Of a stretch of 41,164 nt of DNA, positions 29,459 through 37,997 are shown piece by piece. Numbering within the stretch: the first letter of the stretch is position 1; each line of letters begins with the position of its first letter. Source of the DNA: Fimenecus sp045532175 (GTDB lineage Bacteria > Bacillota > Clostridia > Oscillospirales > Acutalibacteraceae); contig JAZSFK010000045.1 in NCBI GenBank assembly GCA_045532175.1, positions 1-41,164 of the forward strand, in the 5' to 3' direction. Below the pieces are notes generated by a model. It worked only from the letters and a program-made list of their open reading frames with translations. It made no database searches and was not told the DNA's origin. Position numbers and translations under genes: made by a program.

Positions 29459-29490
29459 AATAAGGGACTTCATAGTCCCTTATTTTTTAT
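29459..29490. terminator. Bidirectional terminator, lipoprotein / mtaB
   Basis: AATAAGGGACT (29459-29469) pairs perfectly with AGTCCCTTATT (29474-29484) around a 4-base loop. T-runs follow on both strands. Confidence 0.92.
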
Positions 29491-30764
29491 TCGCCTATAC
29501 AAAAATCGTTTTCAATATGAGTGATTTTTACTTTTTTAATTTCTCCGACATTTCCTTGAGAAACCTTAATCGGTGTGTAATTTGGTGTGTAACCGAAGTA
29601 CACATCATTTTTTTGCTTTTCTTCAATTAAAACAGATAACTCCTTACCAATTTGTGACTTTAAAAACTCGTTTCTGATTTTTGTGGCAACAACAGAAAGT
29701 TCGTTTACTCTTTGTGCCTTCACACTTTTTTCAATTTGACCGTCCATTTTATCTGCAACAGTACCGCTTCTTCTCGAATAAGGGAAGATATGTATTTTCT
29801 CAAAGCCGACCTTTTCTGCAAAAGCCTTTGTGATTTCAAAATCCTCGTCTGTTTCATGGGGAAAGCCCACCATAATGTCCGTGGTAAGTGTACAATCATT
29901 GAACTCTTTTCTCAATTTACAGCACAATGAATAGTATTCATCACTTGTGTAGTGACGGTTCATTTTCTTAAGAATTTTATCGCAGCCACTTTGCAATGAA
30001 ATATGAAATTGCGGACATAATTTTTCACATTTTGCAAGTTTTTCAATAAGCTCGTCCGTAATATGGTCAGGCTCAAGGGAACCTAATCGTATTCTCTCAA
30101 CCTTTTCGTTTTCTGCCACCGCAAAAACGGCATCAGCAAGGCTTAATTTTGTACCCTTGCCATAAGCTGAAAGGTTAATTCCCACAAGCACAATTTCGCG
30201 GTAACCGTTGTCTGTAAGAGCCTTAACCTCGTTTTTTATGTCTTCAACGGGTTTCCATCTTACTCTGCCACGTGCCTTTGGAATGATGCAGTAAGAACAA
30301 AATCTGTCGCAACCGTCTTCAATTTTAAGAATTGCACGCGTCCTTTCTTCAAATCGGCTGATTCCTGATGAAACAAGAGCTTCACCGCTTTGATGCTGTT
30401 CCATATTGAGAGTTCTGCAAGAATTGGCAAAAAAGTCATTTAATGAAGATACAAGAAGTCGGTTATTTTTATTACCTAAAACTATGTCAGCCTCAATAAG
30501 CTTCTCTGCCATTTCAGGGAATGACTGTGGCATACAGCCCGTAAGCACAACCGTACTCAGGGGATATTTCTTTTTATAATGACGGACACATTGACGAGTT
30601 TTCCTGTCACTTTCGCTTGTAACGGTACAGGAATTTATGACGAAAATATCTGCAACACCTTCATCCTCTGTAATTTCATATCCGTTTTCAGTTAATTGTT
30701 CACGCATTTCCTGAGTTTCGTATTGATTGACCTTGCACCCAAGAGTGTGGAAAAACACCTTCAT
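29487..30764 (-). CDS. mtaB: tRNA t6A37 methylthiotransferase MtaB
   Basis: A 425-residue methylthiotransferase that converts t6A37 to ms2t6A in tRNAs reading ANN codons. The N-terminal UPF0004 domain has its three cluster cysteines C10 (TLGCKVNQYET), C46 (NSCTVTSESDRK) and C77 (TGCMPQ). The radical SAM cluster is C152, C156 and C159 in GCDRFCSYCIIPKARG. A short TRAM domain closes the protein. TLGCKVNQYE together with the length separates MtaB from MiaB and RimO. The start at ATG 30764 has only a weak GGTGAT ribosome binding site. It is monocistronic and divergent from the carboxypeptidase gene. Confidence 0.94.
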   Translation of the reverse strand: MKVFFHTLGCKVNQYETQEMREQLTENGYEITEDEGVADIFVINSCTVTSESDRKTRQCVRHYKKKYPLSTVVLTGCMPQSFPEMAEKLIEADIVLGNKNNRLLVSSLNDFFANSCRTLNMEQHQSGEALVSSGISRFEERTRAILKIEDGCDRFCSYCIIPKARGRVRWKPVEDIKNEVKALTDNGYREIVLVGINLSAYGKGTKLSLADAVFAVAENEKVERIRLGSLEPDHITDELIEKLAKCEKLCPQFHISLQSGCDKILKKMNRHYTSDEYYSLCCKLRKEFNDCTLTTDIMVGFPHETDEDFEITKAFAEKVGFEKIHIFPYSRRSGTVADKMDGQIEKSVKAQRVNELSVVATKIRNEFLKSQIGKELSVLIEEKQKNDVYFGYTPNYTPIKVSQGNVGEIKKVKITHIENDFCIGE

Positions 30765-30851
30765 ATTATCACCAAAACATATTGTAACACACTTTTTAAT
30801 TTTTTCATATACTAATTTGTCCTGTTCATATACTTTTTTGGAGGGATAACT

Positions 30852-32003
30852 ATGAAAAGAATAATTTGTATTGTGCTATGTGTTTTTATAATGCTGTCAA
30901 CCTGCATTTTAGCGACTGCACAGGAAGAAACAGTAGCAGGTAATTTATCAGCAAAATCAGCAATTCTGATGGAACTTTCAACAGGAAAAGTCCTTATGGA
31001 ATTAAATCCTGACGAAAAGCTTTCACCTGCATCAATAACAAAGGTAATGACAATTCTTTTGACCTTTGAAGCCTTGGAAAAAGGACAGATACAGCTTGAA
31101 GACAGAGTAACCGCAAGTCGTAATGCCTCGTCAAAAGGCGGTTCACAAATCTGGCTTAAGGAAGGGGAGGTAATGACTGTTCACGAGCTTTTGAAAGCGA
31201 CGGTTATTGCAAGTGCCAATGATGCCTGTACCGCCCTTGGGGAGTATATTGCGGGGGATGAAACGTCTTTTGTTGCATTGATGAATGAAAGGGCAAAGGA
31301 GCTTGGTATGACCAATACCTGTTTCGAAAATTGTTCGGGACTTGACGATACTGTTACAAATCATTACTCAACTGCAAGAGATGTGGCAATTATGAGTTGT
31401 GAGCTTATGAAACACGAAAAAGTGAAGGAATATACAATGATATGGATGGATAGTCTGCGTAACGGTGAAACTCAGCTTGTGAATACCAATCGACTTATTC
31501 GTTATTATGACGGTGCAACGGGACTTAAAACAGGCACAACCTCAAAGGCGGGTTACTGTGTAACCGCAACAGCAGAGCGTGATAATATGGAGCTTGTGGC
31601 AGTAGTTTTGGGTAGCGATAACAGTACACAGAGATTTGAGGATGCAAAGAAAATGCTTAATTGGGGATTTGCTAATTACGAGATTACAGAACCGCAGATT
31701 GATATGTCACTTATAACTGATGTGAAATTACTTTGCGGTAAAGAGGAAAGTATGAAGCCGATTGTGGAAAACCCGAAAAAAATACTTGTAAAAAAAGGTG
31801 AGGGAGATAAAATAACTCAACGTGTGGATATGTGTGTTGATGTGGAAGCACCGGTAGAAAAAAATCAGACTCTCGGTAAGGTGTATTTTGAAATGGATGG
31901 GGAAATTCTGGAGGAATGTGCCATTTTGTCCGAAAGAAATTATGAACGTCGGGATGTGTGGTTTGTATTTTCACTTTTGTGGTCCACTTTTGCAAAAAAA
32001 TAA
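30852..32003 (+). CDS. D-alanyl-D-alanine carboxypeptidase (PBP5/DacF-like)
   Basis: A 383-residue serine peptidase that trims the terminal D-Ala from peptidoglycan stem peptides. A signal peptide (MKRIICIVLCVFIMLSTCIL, cleavage near ATA-QEE) sends it outside. The penicillin-binding triad is complete: S61 and K64 in SPASITKVMT, S121-A-N123 in IASANDACTALGEY, and KTG in GLKTGTTSKAGYC. The PBP5 C-terminal beta domain follows (about 280-370). The hydrophobic end (WFVFSLLWSTFAKK) may bind the membrane as an amphipathic helix, as in this family. ATG 30852 follows TTGGAGGG. It probably stands alone; pgi downstream has its own promoter. Confidence 0.93.
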   Translation: MKRIICIVLCVFIMLSTCILATAQEETVAGNLSAKSAILMELSTGKVLMELNPDEKLSPASITKVMTILLTFEALEKGQIQLEDRVTASRNASSKGGSQIWLKEGEVMTVHELLKATVIASANDACTALGEYIAGDETSFVALMNERAKELGMTNTCFENCSGLDDTVTNHYSTARDVAIMSCELMKHEKVKEYTMIWMDSLRNGETQLVNTNRLIRYYDGATGLKTGTTSKAGYCVTATAERDNMELVAVVLGSDNSTQRFEDAKKMLNWGFANYEITEPQIDMSLITDVKLLCGKEESMKPIVENPKKILVKKGEGDKITQRVDMCVDVEAPVEKNQTLGKVYFEMDGEILEECAILSERNYERRDVWFVFSLLWSTFAKK

Positions 32004-32013
32004 TAAAATTCTA

Positions 32014-32042
32014 TTGAAAAATACAATGAATTAGGGTAAAAT
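32014..32042 (+). promoter_or_regulatory. Promoter of pgi
   Basis: TTGAAA (32014-32019), 17-base spacer, TAAAAT (32037-32042), about 40 bases before the start. Confidence 0.7.
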
Positions 32043-32081
32043 ATTAAAAACACTATATCACAAAGCGAGGACTAATCAAAA

Positions 32082-33422
32082 ATGGCGTTAAAACTTAACG
32101 ATAATTATGTTAAGAATTTTATTTCTGACGACGAACTGAATGCTATGGCTCCTGCTGTGGCAGATGCTCATCAGAAAATAGTTGACAGAAGCGGCGAAGG
32201 TGCTGACTTTTTAGGTTGGGTTGACCTTCCTGTTAATTACGATAAAGAAGAATTTGAAAGAATTAAGAAAGCAGCAGACAAGATTAAAAATGACTCAAAA
32301 GCACTTATTGTAATCGGTATCGGCGGTTCATATTTAGGTGCTCGTGCTGCAATTGAATTTTGCACATCCCAAAACTATAATCTTGTGTCAAAAGACACTC
32401 CAAATATCTATTTCAGCGGTAACTCAATCAGCGGTAACTCACTTTCAGAGCTTGTTGACCTTGTAAAGGATATTGATTTCTCAATCAATGTAATCTCAAA
32501 GTCAGGTACAACAACCGAGCCTGCAATTTCATTCCGTATTTTCCGTGACCTTCTTATTAAGAAGTACGGTGAAGAGGAAGCTGGAAAGAGAATTTATGTT
32601 ACAACTGATAAAGCAAGGGGAACACTTAAAGAATTCTCCGACAAGGCAGGTTACGAAACATTTGTAGTGCCTGACGATGTTGGTGGCAGATATTCAGTTC
32701 TTACTGCAGTTGGTCTTCTTCCTATTGCTGTTGCAGGAATTGATATTGATAAAATGATGCAGGGCGCTGCTGATGCCCGTGAGGACTACAGCGTTTGCGA
32801 TATTCAAAAGAATGATTGCTATAAGTATGCAGCCCTTCGTAATATCCTTTTAGGTAAGGGTAAAGCAGTTGAACTTATGGTTGCTTATGAGCCTGATTTC
32901 ACAATGATGAACGAGTGGTTCAAACAGCTTTACGGCGAAAGCGAAGGTAAGGACGGTAAGGGTATTTTTCCGTCAAGCGTTATCTGTTCAACTGACCTTC
33001 ACTCAATGGGACAGTATATTCAGGACGGTGTAAGAATGCTTTTCGAAACATCCGTTATGTTTACAAAACCAAAGAGAGAAGTTGTTATCGAAGAAGACGA
33101 GGTTAATGCTGACGGTCTTAACTTCCTTGCAGGTCAGACTATGGACTACGTAAACCGCAGAGCATATTTAGGTACACTTTTAGCCCATGTGGACGGTGGT
33201 GTGCCGAATATCTGTATCGAGATTCCTGAAATGAGTGAATACGAATTCGGTTATCTCGTTTACTTCTTTGAAAAGGCTTGTGCAATTTCAGGCTATATTC
33301 TTGGTGTTAATCCCTTTAATCAGCCCGGTGTTGAAAGCTATAAAAAGAATATGTTCGCTCTTCTCGGTAAGCCGGGTTACGAGGCACAGAAGGAAGAATT
33401 ATTAAAGAGAATTAAATTTTAA
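32082..33422 (+). CDS. pgi: Glucose-6-phosphate isomerase
   Basis: A 446-residue enzyme interconverting glucose-6-phosphate and fructose-6-phosphate in glycolysis. Two SIS sugar-isomerase subdomains are visible: IGIGGSYLGARAAIEF binds the phosphate, and VISKSGTTTEPAISFRIF is a PGI signature. The C-terminal segment INPFNQPGVE-like (GVNPFNQPGVESYKKNMFALLG) carries the conserved PGI signature 2. The length matches the short PGI of Firmicutes rather than the 550-residue enterobacterial form. ATG 32082 lies behind GCGAGGA with a somewhat long spacing. A small P-loop gene follows after 53 bases, possibly on the same transcript. Confidence 0.95.
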   Translation: MALKLNDNYVKNFISDDELNAMAPAVADAHQKIVDRSGEGADFLGWVDLPVNYDKEEFERIKKAADKIKNDSKALIVIGIGGSYLGARAAIEFCTSQNYNLVSKDTPNIYFSGNSISGNSLSELVDLVKDIDFSINVISKSGTTTEPAISFRIFRDLLIKKYGEEEAGKRIYVTTDKARGTLKEFSDKAGYETFVVPDDVGGRYSVLTAVGLLPIAVAGIDIDKMMQGAADAREDYSVCDIQKNDCYKYAALRNILLGKGKAVELMVAYEPDFTMMNEWFKQLYGESEGKDGKGIFPSSVICSTDLHSMGQYIQDGVRMLFETSVMFTKPKREVVIEEDEVNADGLNFLAGQTMDYVNRRAYLGTLLAHVDGGVPNICIEIPEMSEYEFGYLVYFFEKACAISGYILGVNPFNQPGVESYKKNMFALLGKPGYEAQKEELLKRIKF

Positions 33423-33475
33423 TTAAGTAAATGACCACCTTGTTGGTGGATAATAAATATATAGGAGGAGATAAT

Positions 33476-33904
33476 ATGATTTCTCTTATTATCGGTAAAA
33501 AAGGAACAGGAAAAACAAAGGTACTCGTTGAGCATGTTAATGATGCAGTTCACGTGTCAAGCGGTAATGTAGTATGTGTTGAAAAGGAGACAAAACTTAC
33601 ATACGACGTAAACTATCGTGCAAGACTCGTTGCTACTGACGTGTTCTCAATTTCAGGTTATGACGCATTCTATGGCTTCTTAAGCGGTATTTGTGCAGGT
33701 GACCACGATATTACAGATATTTTTGTTGATGCAACATACAGAATCGCAGAAGATACAGACAGAACAGGTGAAGCACTTGCAGCTTTCCTTAAGAAGGTTG
33801 ATGCACTTTCAAAGATTTCTGATACAAAATTCACATTCACAATTTCATCAGAACTTGCAGACCTTCCTGCAGCGATGTTTGAATATTGCGAGAAAATCAA
33901 CTGA
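33476..33904 (+). CDS. Small P-loop protein of unknown function
   Basis: A 142-residue cytoplasmic protein. A Walker A motif opens it almost at once: GKKGTGKTK at residues 7-15. A candidate Walker B is DITDIFVDATYRI, where a hydrophobic strand ends in Asp. No helicase, kinase or other signature is present, and the size is small for an ATPase, close to that of a bare P-loop core. The alternation of strands and helices fits a single nucleotide-binding domain. I start at ATG 33476 behind AGGAGG; an upstream in-frame ATG at 33431 lacks such a site. It lies between pgi and yceD and ends in a GC-rich hairpin. I do not recognise the family. Confidence 0.75.
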   Translation: MISLIIGKKGTGKTKVLVEHVNDAVHVSSGNVVCVEKETKLTYDVNYRARLVATDVFSISGYDAFYGFLSGICAGDHDITDIFVDATYRIAEDTDRTGEALAAFLKKVDALSKISDTKFTFTISSELADLPAAMFEYCEKIN

Positions 33905-33924
33905 TTACTGAATGTAAAATGCAA

Positions 33925-33949
33925 GGCGGGGCTTGACCCCGCCGATTTT
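33925..33949 (+). terminator. Terminator after the P-loop gene
   Basis: GGCGGGG (33925-33931) pairs with CCCCGCC (33937-33943), followed by a short GATTTTA tail. Confidence 0.7.
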
Positions 33950-33984
33950 ATGTAAATTTGTATAAAAATATTTGTGATTTTTTG

Positions 33985-34013
33985 TTGACAAAAACGAAAT
34001 ATAAATATATAAT
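33985..34013 (+). promoter_or_regulatory. Promoter of the yceD-rpmF operon
   Basis: TTGACA (33985-33990), 17-base spacer, TATAAT (34008-34013): a perfect primary-sigma promoter, 29 bases before the start codon. Confidence 0.88.
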
Positions 34014-34041
34014 ATTTAACGCATGTGATGAGGAATGTTTT

Positions 34042-34536
34042 ATGAATATTCAACTTGAACATATTTTTAATCTTGAGGGCTCAAAAAAGGAATTCGATTT
34101 CTGCTTTGAACCGGAATACTCTCTTTCTGACGATATTTCACTTGACACACCGGGAATTGCGGTTAGTGGTAAAATCGAGAATAAAACGGGAATTGTGTCG
34201 TTGTCAGGAAGTGCAAAGTTTTCAGCAACCGTGGTTTGCAGTCGATGTGCCGAGGGCTTCAAGAAAGACTTTCAGGTGGATTTCGAGCATTTACTTGCTA
34301 ACAAACTCATGAACGAAGATAACGACGACTATATTGTTGTTGAAAATTCGGTGCTTGATTTATCTTCACTTGTGTGTGAAGACATCATCTTTTCATTACC
34401 GTTAAGATTTTTGTGTGATGAAGAGTGCAAGGGACTTTGTTCCAAATGTGGTAAAAATCTGAATTTTGGTCCATGCGACTGTAAAAAGGATGTTGACCCA
34501 CGAATGGCAGCGTTACTCACGTTGCTCGAAGATTAA
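34042..34536 (+). CDS. DUF177 (YceD-like) protein
   Basis: A 164-residue DUF177 protein. The family is found beside rpmF in most bacteria and is implicated in 23S rRNA accumulation and ribosome assembly. Visible are a CSRC pair (near residues 64-67) and a C-terminal zinc-ribbon-like cluster CDEECKGLCSKCGKNLNFG followed by CDC, as in Gram-positive members. I start at ATG 34042 behind GAGGAA, which lies 29 bases after a perfect promoter; an in-frame ATG at 33958 would lie upstream of that promoter. rpmF follows after 40 bases in the same transcript, the classic arrangement. Confidence 0.9.
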   Translation: MNIQLEHIFNLEGSKKEFDFCFEPEYSLSDDISLDTPGIAVSGKIENKTGIVSLSGSAKFSATVVCSRCAEGFKKDFQVDFEHLLANKLMNEDNDDYIVVENSVLDLSSLVCEDIIFSLPLRFLCDEECKGLCSKCGKNLNFGPCDCKKDVDPRMAALLTLLED

Positions 34537-34576
34537 TTAATTATTATATCTAAATATTTATAAGGAGGTGCCCCAA

Positions 34577-34765
34577 ATGGCAGTACCTAAGAGAAGAGTT
34601 TCAAAAACAAGAAGAGATAAGAGACGTTCAAACGTTTGGAAGATGACAGCTCCGGAACTTGTAAAGTGCCCTAACTGCGGCGGTTACAAGAGACCTCACA
34701 GAGTTTGCGGTGAATGCGGACAGTACAAGGGCAGACAGGTTGTTGCTCTTAAGAATGAGGACTAA
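34577..34765 (+). CDS. rpmF: 50S ribosomal protein bL32
   Basis: A 62-residue ribosomal protein of the large subunit. The N-terminus MAVPKRRVSKTRRDKRRS is characteristic of bL32, and the zinc-ribbon cysteines are complete: C31 and C34 in CPNCGG, C44 and C47 in CGEC, so this is the zinc-binding form. ATG 34577 follows AAGGAGGTG; a GTG inside that site at 34568 is in frame but is not the start. It is the second gene of the yceD-rpmF operon. Confidence 0.96.
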   Translation: MAVPKRRVSKTRRDKRRSNVWKMTAPELVKCPNCGGYKRPHRVCGECGQYKGRQVVALKNED

Positions 34766-34793
34766 TTCATTTAGAGTTATCTTTTGATTTAGG

Positions 34794-34825
34794 AAGGCGG
34801 AAAGAACGATTTCTCTCCGCCTTTT
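34794..34825 (+). terminator. Terminator after rpmF
   Basis: AAGGCGGA (34794-34801) pairs with TCCGCCTT (34816-34823), with inner GAAA/TTTC pairing and a short TT tail. Confidence 0.72.
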
Positions 34826-34852
34826 AGTCTTGCTCGAAAGTAGGTGAGTTTT

Positions 34853-36166
34853 GTGTCAGTAAAAGTAAATAATGTAAAACCAAATTCGGTTTGTGCCTTA
34901 AAAGGTGTTTCAGCAGGGGACGAGCTTGTTAAAATCAACGGTAACGAGATTATGGACGTCCTCGATTATGATTTTTATATGGCAGAACAAAACCTCACCT
35001 TGACCTTTAAGTGTGTTGACGGAAAATTCAGAGTTGTCAAAACAAAGTCTGCCGATTGCGGACTTGAATTTGAAACTTATTTAATGGACAAGCAACAGCA
35101 TTGTAAGAATAAGTGCATTTTCTGTTTTATTGACCAGTTGCCAAAGGGGTTACGACCAAGTCTTTATTTCAAGGACGATGATAGTCGTCTTTCATTCCTT
35201 TTCGGCAATTATATTACCCTTACCAACATTTCCGAGCACGAAATAAAGCGTATAATCGATATGCACATAAGCCCTGTGAATATTTCTGTTCACACAACGA
35301 ATCCCGAACTTCGTGTTCAGATGATGAAGAACAAAAATGCCGGTGAAAGTCTTAAAATAATTAAACGACTTGCCGATGCAGGAATTAAAATGAATACTCA
35401 GCTTGTTCTTTGCCCGGGTATTAATGATGGTGCAGAGCTCCGACGAAGCATTGAAGATTTGTCTGCACTTTATCCGTCCGTTCAGAGTATCGCTGCAGTG
35501 CCGGTTGGACTTACAAAATTCCGTGACGGACTTGAAAAAATTGAACCCTACAACAAGGAAACAGCAGGGGAAACAATTGATATAATCGAAGAATATTCAA
35601 GTAAATTCCGTAAAGAATTCGGTACAGGACTTGTGTATCCCGCCGATGAATTCTTTATTAAAGCGGAAAGAGATTTGCCGTCTGCAGAGTATTATGATGA
35701 CTATCCTCAGCTTGACAACGGCGTTGGCTTAGTCCGTTCGTTTTACGACGATTTTCTCGATGAAATGGAGTATTGTAACGAAAAACCGACTCATAAAAAA
35801 GTAACTCTGGCAACAGGTGCAGATTTCTATCCATATCTTTATAAACTCTGTAAAATGGCAGAGGAAAAATACGGTTTAGAAATCAATGTAAAAAAAATCA
35901 TCAATAATTTCTTTGGTGAAACTATTACGGTTTCGGGACTTGTGACAGGAATTGACCTTTATGAGCAGTTAAAGGACTGTGATTTGGGTGAGTATTTACT
36001 GTTGCCAAGTGGTATGATAAGTGATTATACAAATCATACTGAAAACAAAAATAAATTCCTTGACGATATGACAGTTGAGGAGTTAGAGGAAAGATTAAAT
36101 ACGAAAATTATTCTGACTAACGGTGACGGCGGTCAGGTTTTAAAAGATATTTTGGGGGTGGAATAA
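34853..36166 (+). CDS. PDZ/radical SAM protein with DUF512 (TIGR03279-like)
   Basis: A 437-residue protein of unknown function, widespread in Clostridia and cyanobacteria. An N-terminal PDZ-like domain (NSVCALKGVSAGDELVKING, about 10-65) is followed by the radical SAM-like triad C84, C88 and C91 in HCKNKCIFCFIDQLPKGLRP and then FKDDDSRLSFLFGNYITLTN; the C-terminal DUF512 part contains TLATGADFYPYL and ILLTNG-like segments. The start is GTG 34853 behind AGGTGAG; an in-frame GTG at 34844 overlaps that site. Its TAA overlaps the ATG of der (TAATG), so the two are translationally coupled, hinting at a role near ribosome assembly. Confidence 0.9.
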   Translation: MSVKVNNVKPNSVCALKGVSAGDELVKINGNEIMDVLDYDFYMAEQNLTLTFKCVDGKFRVVKTKSADCGLEFETYLMDKQQHCKNKCIFCFIDQLPKGLRPSLYFKDDDSRLSFLFGNYITLTNISEHEIKRIIDMHISPVNISVHTTNPELRVQMMKNKNAGESLKIIKRLADAGIKMNTQLVLCPGINDGAELRRSIEDLSALYPSVQSIAAVPVGLTKFRDGLEKIEPYNKETAGETIDIIEEYSSKFRKEFGTGLVYPADEFFIKAERDLPSAEYYDDYPQLDNGVGLVRSFYDDFLDEMEYCNEKPTHKKVTLATGADFYPYLYKLCKMAEEKYGLEINVKKIINNFFGETITVSGLVTGIDLYEQLKDCDLGEYLLLPSGMISDYTNHTENKNKFLDDMTVEELEERLNTKIILTNGDGGQVLKDILGVE

Positions 36167-37497
36167 TGGCAAAACCCGTAATTGCAATCGTTGGTCGTCC
36201 CAACGTTGGCAAAAGTACACTTTTTAATAAGCTTATCGGTAAAAGACTTTCAATAGTTGACGATACACCGGGTGTTACACGTGACAGAATTTACGGTACC
36301 TGTGAATGGCTCGGTCACGAAATGTTGCTTGTTGATACAGGCGGTATTGAGCCTTATTCAGACGATATAATCCTTTCGCAGATGCGTCGTCAGGCACAGC
36401 TTGCCATTGATAGTGCCGACGTAATTATATTCGTGACAGACGTGAGAACAGGTGTTGTTGCTACCGATGAAGAGGTTGCAACGATGCTTATAAAGAGTAA
36501 TAAACCAATTATTCTCTGTGTAAATAAGGCTGATTCCTTGGGTGAACCTCCCGCAGAATTTTATGAATTCTATAATTTAGGTCTTGGCGACCCGATTCAG
36601 GTTTCAGCAGCACACGGTCACGGTACGGGTGACTTGCTGGATAAGGTGCTTGAATATTTACCTGAGGACTATGAAAATGAAGACGAAAGCGAAACTGTAA
36701 AGGTTGCTGTGATTGGTAAACCAAATGCAGGCAAATCTTCACTTATCAACAAAATTGCAGGTGAGGAAAGAGTAATCGTTTCTAATATTGCAGGTACAAC
36801 CCGTGACGCAACTGACACATATATTGACAATGAGCACGGCTCATTTATGTTCATTGATACTGCAGGTCTTCGTCGTAAGAGTAAGGTTGAGGACCAAATT
36901 GAAAAATACTCTGTTCTCCGCGCACAGATGGCAGTTGAAAGAGCAGATGTCTGCGTTATTATGATTGATGCGGTAGAGGGCTTTACGGAACAGGATTCAA
37001 AGGTTGCAGGTATTGCGCACGAATTGGGCAAGGCTTGTATTATCGCAGTCAATAAATGGGATTTGGTAGAAAAAGACGGTCAGACAATGGATAAATACCG
37101 TAAAAAACTTATGAACGATTTTTCATTTATGAGCTATGCACCGATTATCTTTATTAGTGCCAAAACAGGTCAAAGACTTGACAGACTTTTTGAGCTTATC
37201 AAATTTGTTGATACACAGAATGCTATGCGAATTTCAACAGGTAAGCTTAATGATGTTCTTGCAGATGCAACCGCTCGTGTTCAGCCACCGTCAGATAAGG
37301 GTAAACGCCTTAAGATTTACTATATGACTCAGGCTTCAACACGTCCGCCAACATTCGTTTGCTTTGTAAACAATAAGGACTTGTTCCATTACAGTTATCA
37401 AAGATATATTGATAACCAAATTCGCGAAGTTTTCGGTCTTGAAGGCACACCAACCCGATTTGTAGTCCGTGAAAGAGATAAAAATAATAAAAAATAA
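36166..37497 (+). CDS. der: Ribosome assembly GTPase Der (EngA)
   Basis: A 443-residue double GTPase needed for maturation of the 50S subunit. Two G domains are in tandem: GRPNVGKST with DTPGVTRDR and NKAD in the first, GKPNAGKSS with IAGTTRDA, DTAGLRR and NKWD in the second. A KH-like C-terminal domain begins near RISTGKLNDVLADA and holds KIYYMTQASTRPPTF. Length and order are typical. ATG 36166 overlaps the stop of the upstream DUF512 gene by one base. A hairpin terminator follows 35 bases after the stop. Confidence 0.97.
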   Translation: MAKPVIAIVGRPNVGKSTLFNKLIGKRLSIVDDTPGVTRDRIYGTCEWLGHEMLLVDTGGIEPYSDDIILSQMRRQAQLAIDSADVIIFVTDVRTGVVATDEEVATMLIKSNKPIILCVNKADSLGEPPAEFYEFYNLGLGDPIQVSAAHGHGTGDLLDKVLEYLPEDYENEDESETVKVAVIGKPNAGKSSLINKIAGEERVIVSNIAGTTRDATDTYIDNEHGSFMFIDTAGLRRKSKVEDQIEKYSVLRAQMAVERADVCVIMIDAVEGFTEQDSKVAGIAHELGKACIIAVNKWDLVEKDGQTMDKYRKKLMNDFSFMSYAPIIFISAKTGQRLDRLFELIKFVDTQNAMRISTGKLNDVLADATARVQPPSDKGKRLKIYYMTQASTRPPTFVCFVNNKDLFHYSYQRYIDNQIREVFGLEGTPTRFVVRERDKNNKK

Positions 37498-37531
37498 TTC
37501 GTAATTCGCAATGCGTAATTCGAAATTGTAG

Positions 37532-37556
37532 GGGCGATTCAAAATCGCCCTTTTTC
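37532..37556 (+). terminator. Terminator after der (GTAGGGG-headed palindrome)
   Basis: GGGCGATT (37532-37539) pairs perfectly with AATCGCCC (37543-37550) around a CAA loop, followed by TTTTT. It also carries the GTAGGGG head shared with the repeats that follow. Confidence 0.85.
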
Positions 37557-37559
37557 TAT

Positions 37560-37753
37560 GCGGAGAGGGAGGGTGTTAAACGGTTATCGGTAGGGCGAAG
37601 GCTGCTCTCGACAATCGTTTTTGTAGGGGTCGGCGTCCTCGACGACCCGAAAAATAAAAACAAGCAGAACTGAAAGTGAAATCAGCGTAGGGACAGACAT
37701 CCTTGTCTGTCCGCAAAAAACAAGCAGAACTGAAAGTGAAATCAGTTCTGCTT
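37560..37753. repeat. Cluster of small palindromic repeats and a duplicated terminator half
   Basis: The region holds several GTAGGG-headed palindromes: around 37590, GGGTCG/CGACCC at 37627-37648, and GGACAGACA/TGTCTGTCC at 37690-37712. The 30-bp sequence beginning AAAAACAAGCAGAACTG occurs twice, at 37656-37685 and 37716-37745, exactly 60 bp apart, with the last palindrome filling the gap. The second copy is part of the XRE terminator; the first lacks the partner arm. No gene is seen. Confidence 0.7.
37714..37753 (-). terminator. Terminator of the XRE regulator gene
   Basis: On the minus strand AAGCAGAACT (37753-37744) pairs with AGTTCTGCTT (37731-37722), followed by GTTTTTTGC. It begins directly at the end of the XRE gene. 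Confidence 0.82.
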
Positions 37754-37969
37754 TTATCTTTTATGCGGATTATCCGTTAACCCTGCAATATAATCCGTTG
37801 AAACATTATAAAATTTTGCTAATTTTATAATCAATTCAAATGGTGGTTCACGTTTTCCCTGCTCATAATTTGTATAAGTGGTTTTATGCATTTGAAGTAT
37901 TTTCACAAGCTGGTCCTGTGTTAAATCCATATCTTCTCTTAAATCTCGTAATCTCGGATAGTATTGCAT
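37754..37969 (-). CDS. XRE-family helix-turn-helix regulator
   Basis: A 71-residue DNA-binding protein that is essentially one Cro/C1-type HTH domain. The helix-turn-helix is LTQDQLVKILQMHKTTYTNY at about residues 16-35, with EQGKREPP and the closing YNVSTDYIAGLTDNP typical of SinR/phage-repressor-like proteins. There is no dimerisation or sensor domain beyond it. ATG 37969 follows GAGGTGAG. Directly upstream are three similar 16-bp sites, one of which overlaps its own leader, so it probably controls itself and the divergent gene. The next gene that way is a large secreted LRR protein. Confidence 0.9.
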   Translation of the reverse strand: MQYYPRLRDLREDMDLTQDQLVKILQMHKTTYTNYEQGKREPPFELIIKLAKFYNVSTDYIAGLTDNPHKR

Positions 37970-37997
37970 ATTCTCACCTCAAGAGTATTATTACACA

